Below are positions 19,101-28,100 of a stretch of DNA of 64,000 nt, piece after piece; position 1 is the first letter of the stretch; every line of letters begins with the position of its first letter. The stretch is from Floridanema aerugineum. Lineage in GTDB: Bacteria; Cyanobacteriota; Cyanobacteriia; Cyanobacteriales; Aerosakkonemataceae. The stretch is from contig NZ_JBHFNQ010000193.1 in the NCBI RefSeq assembly GCF_041929345.1, positions 7,968-71,967 on the forward strand, given 5' to 3'. The position numbers and the translations under genes were made by a program. The notes beneath the pieces are model-generated. The model was given only the letters and a program-made list of their open reading frames with translations, made no database searches and was not told the DNA's origin.

Positions 19101-22100
19101 ATGTATTTAATTAGCGGCGGCTTAGGCGGCGTTGGAGTAGAAATAGCTAAGTATTTACTTAAAACTCATCAAACCAAGCTTTTATTAATTGGTAGAACTC
19201 CCATTACAAATGCAACATCGCCAAAAAATGCCGCTTATCAAGAATTAGAGAAATTGGGAGGAGAAATCACTTACGAAACAGTCGATGTTTGTGATTTACC
19301 GAGATTACAACAAATAATTGATCAAGCTAAAACTCGGTGGAATTGTCAACTCGATGGTATACTGCATTTAGCAGGGAGTTATCAAGAGCGATCGCTCACA
19401 GAAGAAAACCCCCAAACCTGGTCAACAGCCTTAAAAGCCAAAGTAAACGGAACTTGGGTACTTAATCAACTACTCAAAGAAAACCCCGAAGCAATTTTCA
19501 TTAACTTCTCTTCAGTAAGCAGCTTCTTAGGCGGTGCAACAGTCGGCGCATTTGTCGCAGCCAATCAATTTTTAGAAAGTTTTACCCATTATCAACGAAC
19601 AAAGCTAGGCTTAAAAAGCTATTGTTTTAGTTGGAGTCTTTGGGATGGCATTGGAATTAACCAAGACTCTCAAAGAGGAAAGTTAGCTCAAACCAAAGGT
19701 TACTGCCCTATAACTCCCCAACAAGGATTGTATTCCTTACTAATAGGATTGCGCCATAATCAAACGCATTTCTTCGTAGGATTAGACGCGAACAACCGAC
19801 ATATTCGTAAATACGTAGAATCCACTTACCCATTAGAGAAAATAACAGGTTATTTTACTGCTAAAAACAACATTTCCCTAGAGATTACATCTAATTGGGT
19901 AATAAAAGACCGCTTTGGTACAACCACAACTTGCAACCTGGTACAATTACCAGAAATGCCCTTAACTAAAAACGGCATAATTGACCGAGAAAAACTGATA
20001 AAAGGCGAATTAAGCCAAGCAAAAACCCAGCCAGGACAACCGCTAAACGAAATTGAAAGTCAAATAGCAAAAATTTGGCAAAAAATTTTAAACTTACCAG
20101 AAATCAGTATTCATGACAACTTCTTTGAACTAGGCGGACATTCCTTACTTTTGGTACAAGTTCAAAGTAAATTACAGGAAAATTTTCAGATTCCAGTATC
20201 AATTGTGGATATGTTTAAATATCCCAGTATTAGTAGTTTAGCCAAATACTTAAATCAAGGACAAACCGAATCACCTTCAGTAAAACAAGGTCAAAAACGA
20301 GCTCAAGTTCGCAGTTCTCGACACAGTGCAGGTAAATCAGATATTGCCGTAATTGGAATGTCCTGTCGTTTTCCCGGTGCTAACAACATTAATGAATTTT
20401 GGCAAAACTTATCAAATAGCGTAGAATCGATTTCCTTTTTCAGCGATGAAGAAGTGATTGCCGCTGGGATAGATCCAAAACTAGTGAAAAATCCTAACTA
20501 CGTCAAAGCCAAACCAATATTATCAGACATAGAAACCTTTGATGCAGACTTTTTTGGGTATAGTAGCAGAGAAGCCGAATTAATTGACCCGCAACAACGG
20601 CTTTTGCTCGAATGTGCCTGGGAAAGTTTAGAAGATGCTGGGTATAATCCTTTTAATTATGATGGTGCGATCGGCATTTATGCAGGTGCCGTCATGAACA
20701 CCTACTTATTAAATAATATTTATCCCAACCGCCATCAGCTAGATATCAATGATAACTTGCAAGTCGCTACAGTGGACTCAATGGGCGGATTGCAAATGAT
20801 GGTAGCCAATGATAAAGATTATCTCACCACCAGAATTTCTTACAAACTCAACCTGACAGGCCCTAGCGTCAATGTGCAAACCGCTTGCTCAACATCTTTA
20901 GTAACAGTACATATCGCTTGTGCCAGCTTACTGAGTGGCGAAAGTGACATGGCTTTAGCAGGTGGAGTTTCAATTCATGTACCCCAAAAAGTTGGACATT
21001 TGTATCAAGAGGGGATGATAGTTACTCCAGACGGGCATTGTCGGGCGTTCGATGCCCGTGCTCAGGGAACTATCTTTGGTAGTGGTGCCGGAATGGTGCT
21101 ATTGAAACGATTAGAAGATGCACTAGCAGATGGAGATCACATCTATGCAGTTATCAAAGGCTCAGCTATTAATAACGATGGGGCATCAAAAGTTGGTTAC
21201 ATGGCTCCCAATGGCGATGGGCAAACATCTGTGGTGGCACAAGCAATTTCAATGGCCCAAATTGACCCCGAAACCATCGGATACGTCGAAGCACACGGAA
21301 CCGGAACCCCACTGGGAGATCCCATTGAAATTACAGGATTAACTCAAGCATTTCGCGCCAGCACCCAAGCAAAAAACTTCTGTGGTATTGGTTCAGTAAA
21401 AACCAACATCGGTCATTTGCAAATCGCCTCTGGAATCGCAGGATTTATCAAAACAGTTCTCTCACTCTACCACAAACAAATTCCCCCCAGCCTACATTTT
21501 GAACAACCAAATCCGCAACTAGATTTACCCAATACTCCCTTTTACGTCAACACTAAATTGCAGGATTGGCAAACTTCCGGTTATCCTCGTCGTGCAGGGG
21601 TAAACTCTTTAGGAATTGGTGGCACAAATGCTCACGTAATTTTAGAAGAAGCACCAGTAGAGGAGCAGGGGAGCAGAGGAGCAGAGGAGCGTCCTTATCA
21701 CTTACTCACCCTCTCAGCAAAGAATGACCAAGCATTAACAGAATTACAACAACGTTATCGAGAATATTTAACATCAAATCCTGAAGTTTCTTTAGCAGAT
21801 ATTTGCTACACAGCAAATACAGGCAGGGAACATTTTCATCATCGTCTAGCGTTGGTAGCTGAAACTAAAGAACAATTAATCGAGCAACTAACTAATTTAA
21901 CAACTCGAAATCAACCCAATAAAAAACCATCGAAAATAGCCTTTTTATTCACCGGACAAGGTTCGCAATACATCAACATGGGTCGTCAACTTTACGACAC
22001 CCAACCACTATTCCGTCAAACCTTAGAACAGTGCAATGAAATTCTGCTTACCGATCTAGAAAAGTCATTATTAGACATAATTTATGCCCCGGAAACTGAA

Positions 22101-25100
22101 GCAGAAATATTAAATCAAACCTGCTATACTCAACCTGCATTATTTGCGATCGAATACGCCCTATATCAACTGTGGAAATCTTGGGGAATCACACCAAATA
22201 TAGTCATGGGACATAGCGTTGGTGAATATGTAGCAGCTTGTGTCGCCGGAGTATTTAGCTTAGAAGAAGCACTAAAACTGATTGCCCATCGCGGAAAATT
22301 AATGCAACAATTGCCCTCTGGGGGCGAAATGGTTTCCGTGATGGCAACGATCGAAAAAGTTAAATCAATCATCGCTGATTATAGTAATACAGTAGCCATT
22401 GCTGCCATCAACAGCCCACACAGCATCGTCATTTCAGGAAACAGCAAAGACATCAAAGCTATTGTTGAGAAACTGACAAAAGAAGGAATCAAAACCAAAC
22501 AACTACAAGTTTCTCACGCCTTCCATTCCCCATTAATGAAACCAATGTTGGCAGAATTTGAGCTTCTTGCCAACAGCATCACCTACAATCAACCCCAGAT
22601 TCCGATAATTTCCAATGTCACCGGAAATCTAGCAGAAGAAAACATCGCCACAGCACAATATTGGGTAAATCATATTATTCAACCAGTGCAGTTTGCCAAG
22701 AGTATCGCCACATTACAGGAATTGGAATATGAAATATTTGTCGAAATTGGACCCAAACCAATATTATTAGGAATGGGGCGAGAGTGTTTGCCAGAAAACA
22801 CAGGACTATGGTTGGCTTCAGTACGATCTTCTACTCCAGAATGGCAACAGCTACTAACAAGTTTAGCCTCATTATATGAAGCAGGAGCCACAATAGATTG
22901 GGCAGGATTTCACCGAGACAACCCCGGAAAGAAAGTTACTTTACCCAACTATCCCTTTCAAAGAGAACGTTATTGGATTGAAAGTACAGCAACTCCCTAT
23001 CAACTAGATGAATTTGGTTTACTAGAAAATCAAAAATGGTGCTACGAATTAGTATGGCAAGAGCAAGAAAGAACAGAACAAAACTCGCGCAAACAAACCA
23101 AAACCGAACCAGAAAACTGGCTAATTTTTGCTGATAATCAAGGAATTAGTCAAGAATTAAGTAAATTATCTCATTCGGCAGCCAAAACCTGTATTCTAGT
23201 TTTCCCAGGAACAGAATATAAACAAATATCAAAACAAGAATTCACCATCAATCCAAGTAATTCCCAAGACTATAAACGGCTACTACAGGAAAACCAAATT
23301 CCCATTAAAGGAATAGTTTATCTCTGGAGTTTAAATGCAGTTGAAGCCAAAGACCTAACCGGAGCAGAATTAGAAATAGCCTCACAAATTGGATGCGGTG
23401 GAGTCTTATCCCTGATTCAATCAATAGCTAAACAAGGTTATTCGCAACCGCCTTCTTTATGGCTAGTAACCAAAGGAGCGCAACCAGTAAATGTAGGAAC
23501 TCAACTAGCTGGAGTAGCTCAATCAACCTTATGGGGATTAGGAAGAGTCATTAGCAACGAGCATCCAGAACTGAACTGTAAATTGATAGATTTAGACCCA
23601 GAAGACGATCGCAATGTACAGAACCTCTTTGGAGAAATTTATTCCCAGCAGTCAACCAGTAGTGAAAATCAGATCGCTTTTCGCAGTGGAAAACGGTATG
23701 TAAACCGAATAGCACAACAGCAGAAAATTGTCAAACGATCGCTACCTGTAAAAGCCGATCGCACGTACCTGATTACAGGCGGATTGGGAGGAGTAGGATT
23801 ATTCGTAGCGCAATGGCTGGTAGAGCAGGGAGCAAAAAACCTAGTATTAGTAGGGCGTAGCCGTCCCAAGGAAACAGCAAAAGCCACCATCAACCGACTC
23901 GAAGAGATGGGAGCACAGGTGGTAACGATCGCAGCTGATATATCAGTAGAAGCGGATGTTGCCTCTTTACTCAATCAAATTAACACCACCATGCCACCGC
24001 TCAAAGGTATTATTCATGCGGCTGGTTTAATTGACGATCGACTGCTATTAGAACACCAATGGCAACTATTTGCTAAAGTATTTGCACCCAAGGTCAGCGG
24101 CGCTTGGAATTTGCATCGCCTTACCCAAGACTTAGCTTTGGACTTCTTTGTGTTGTTTTCTTCGGTTGCATCCATACTTGGTTATGCGGGTACAGCAAAT
24201 TATGCAGCGGCTAATGCTTTTCTCGATACTCTGGCTCATTATCGCAGGTCATTAAATTTACCAGGGTTGAGTATTAACTGGGGCCCTTGGTCACAAGTAG
24301 GGATGGTAGCACAATTGAATAGTCGAGAAGTAGAGCGAATGCAAACAATGGGTATTAATCCAATAGCTCCCAAACAAGCATTGGCAGTACTCCAACAATT
24401 ATTAAACCAATCTTCTGCTCAAGTGACAGTCTTAGCTATGGATTGGTCAAAATATATTAGCCGCTCAACTAATGTATCGCCATTTTTCGCTAATTTTATA
24501 GATAATTATGCGAAAAATGTGCCACAATCTGAGTTTAGCGCCCAATTAGAAGCAACTAAAATTGGCGATCGCTACCAATTAGTAATCGATCGCGTAACCG
24601 AGCAAGTAAGTCAAGTATTGGGTCGAAAACTATCAACACCAGAACTCGAACAAGGATTTTTTGACTTAGGGATGGATTCATTGACGGCTGTAGAATTACG
24701 CAACCGTTTGCAAAAGTCTTTTGCTTGTTCTTTACCCGCTACTTTGAGTTTTGATTATCCATGCGTCAAACTGTTAGCTGATTATATCGCCAAAGATGTC
24801 CTTTCCATTGAAACCGCCCTTGATGAAAACAGGGAACTCAACGGGATAAAAACAGGGTTTAATGCGATAGAAAAGAGCCAAAAAGAACCGCTGGCTATTG
24901 TCGGTATGGCTTGCCGATTTCCGGGAGGTGCTAACTCTCCAGAAGCTTTCTGGGAACTATTATGCAATGGCGTAGATGCGATTTCCGAAGTTCCTCCAAA
25001 TCGCTGGGATATCAACGCTTACTATGACCCAGATCCAGATGCTCCGGGAAAAATGTATGCTCGCTATGGCGGGTTTGTCAATCAATTAGAGGAATTTGAT

Positions 25101-28100
25101 GCACAGTTTTTTGGCATTTCGCCCAGAGAAGCTCTCTCGCTCGATCCGCAACAACGTTTACTATTGGAAGTAAGTTGGGAGGCTCTGGAAAATGCTGCGA
25201 TCGAACCCAATACCCTAGTTGGTAGTCAAACAGGTGTGTTCATCGGCATTTCTAGTAATGAATATTTGCAACGGTTGTCTACCAGAAGAACAACAGAAAT
25301 AGATGCTTATCAAGGTACAGGTAATAATCATAGTGTCGCCGCCGGACGGTTGTCTTATATTCTCGGTTTAACGGGGCCTAGCTTGGCAGTGGATACAGCT
25401 TGTTCTTCTTCGTTGGTTGCAGTTCATTTAGCTCTAGCCAGTTTACGCAACCATGAATGTAATTTAGCTCTGGTTGGTGGTGTTAATCTCCTAGTTGCAC
25501 CAGAAGTTACGATTAATTTATCAAAAGCCCGAATGCTTGCACCTGACGGTCATTGCAAAACCTTTGATGCTTCCGCCGATGGCTATGTACGTGCTGAGGG
25601 GTGCGGGGTGATTGTCCTAAAGCGGCTATCAGATGCGATTCAAGACAAAGACCAGATTTTAGGTTTGATTCGAGGCAGTGCGGTTAACCAAGATGGTCGC
25701 AGTAGTGGTCTGACTGCTCCTAATGGGCCATCACAACAAACCGTGATTCGCCAAGCCTTGTCCAATGGAGGCGTACAACCAAATCAAATCAGCTATATTG
25801 AGGCTCATGGTACAGGTACTTCTTTGGGAGATCCAATAGAAGTAGGAGCACTGGCTCAGGTATTTGGTAATTATCGCTCTCAGGATCAACCCTTGACTAT
25901 TGCTTCGGTGAAGACCAACATTGGACACTTAGAAGCGGCTGCGGGAATAGCTGGGTTGATGAAGGTAGTCCTGCAATTGCAGCACCAAGAAATCGCGCCA
26001 CATTTGCACCTTCAAAAACCCAGTCCGCATATTGATTGGGAAAATTTGCCCTTGATGGTGCCTCAAAATAAAATGTCTTGGGCTACTACAGAAAATTCCC
26101 GATTAGCAGGAGTTAGTTCTTTTGGTATTAGCGGTACTAATGCTCATGTGGTGTTGGAGTCAGCCCCAAAACTTGAACCTGTCACCCCATCAGTTGAACG
26201 TTCCTTACATCTTTTTACCCTATCGGCAAAGACAGCATCAGCTTTAGAGGAGTTAGTTTCTCGCTATCAAAATTACATTCAAACTAACTCAGATTTGCTG
26301 TTAGCAGATATATGCTACACAGTCAACACAGGTAGGGAACATTTTCCATATCGTCTAGCTTTAGTGCTTCAATCCAAAGAACAATTAATCGAGCAATTAA
26401 GAGATTTAAAACCTGGAGATAAACTGCCGAAAAAACCATCGAAAATAGCCTTTTTATTTACCGGACAAGGTTCGCAATACATCAATATGGGTCGTCAACT
26501 CTACGACACCCAACCACTATTTCGCCAAACCTTAGAACAATGCAATGAAATTCTGCTGACCTATCTGGAAAGGTCATTATTAGACATAATTTATGCCCCG
26601 GAAACTGAAGCGGAAAGGTTAAATCAAACCTGCTATACTCAACCTGCTTTATTTGCGATCGAATATGCCCTGTATCAACTCTGGAAATCTTGGGGTATCA
26701 CACCAAATATAGTCATGGGACATAGCGTTGGTGAATATGTAGCAGCTTGTGTAGCCGGAGTATTTAGCTTAGAAGAAGCACTAAAACTGATTGCCCATCG
26801 CGGAAAATTAATGCAACAATTGCCATCAGGTGGCGAAATGGTTTCAGTGATGGCATCAGTTGAAAAAGTCAAATCAATAATTGCAGATTATGGTGATAAA
26901 GTAGCGATCGCTGCTATCAACAGCCCGCAAAGCACAGTCATATCAGGAGCCAGCAAAGAGATCGAAGCCATAGTTGAGCAACTTTCATCATCAGGAATCA
27001 AAACCAAACAACTACAAGTTTCTCACGCCTTCCATTCCCCATTAATGACACCAATGCTCAAAGAATTTGAGCAAATAGCTAACAGCATCACCTACAATCA
27101 ACCCCTGATTCCGATAATTTCCAACGTCACAGGAAAACTAGCTGATGAAAACATCGCCACAGCACAATATTGGGTAAATCATATTATTCAACCAGTGCAG
27201 TTTGCCAAGAGTATGGAAACATTGGATGAGTTGGAATATGAAATATTTGTCGAAATCGGGCCGAAACCAATATTATTAGGAATGGGGCGGGAATGTTTGC
27301 CAGAAAATACGGGCTTGTGGTTGGCTTCAGTGCGATCTTCCACTCCCGAATGGCAACAGCTACTAACAAGTTTAGCCTCATTATATGAAGCAGGAATCAC
27401 AATAGATTGGTCAGGATTTCACCGAGACTACCCCGGAAACAAAGTTATCTTACCTAACTATCCCTTTCAAAGAGAACGTTATTGGGTTGAAAGTACGGAA
27501 CTCGAGCAACCAGCAGAATTTGGCTCACCAGAAAATAGCCAAACTCCAATTACCAACTTTTTAGATCGAGGAAATACAGAAGAATTAATGGAGCTATTGC
27601 AAAAAGCCGGGAACTTCTCAGAGGAACAAAAGAAATTATTACCGGAAATATTGGCGGCTTTAGTCAAGGAGCACCAGCAACATCTAGGAGCAAAAGAAAA
27701 TCTAGAATGGATGCTCGAATTAGTATGGCAACAGCAAGAAAGAATCGAAGAAATCGCGCCGAAAGAAAGCCAAACTTCACCGGAGAATTGGCTAATATTT
27801 GCAGATAATCAAGGCATTGGTCAGGAATTAAGTAAGTTATGGAGTTCAGTTTTCAAAACTTGCATCCTAGTTTTACCAGGGAAAGAATATCAACAGATAT
27901 CAGCACAAGAATTCATTATTAACCCAGGTAATTACCAAGATTTTGAGCGCCTACTACAGGAAAACCAAATCCCCATCAAAGGAATAGTTTATCTATGGAG
28001 TTTAAATGCAGTAGAAGCCAAAGATCTAACTGGAGAAGAATTAGAAATAGCCTCACAAACTGGATGTGGTGGAGTCTTGTTCCTGATTCAATCAATAGCT

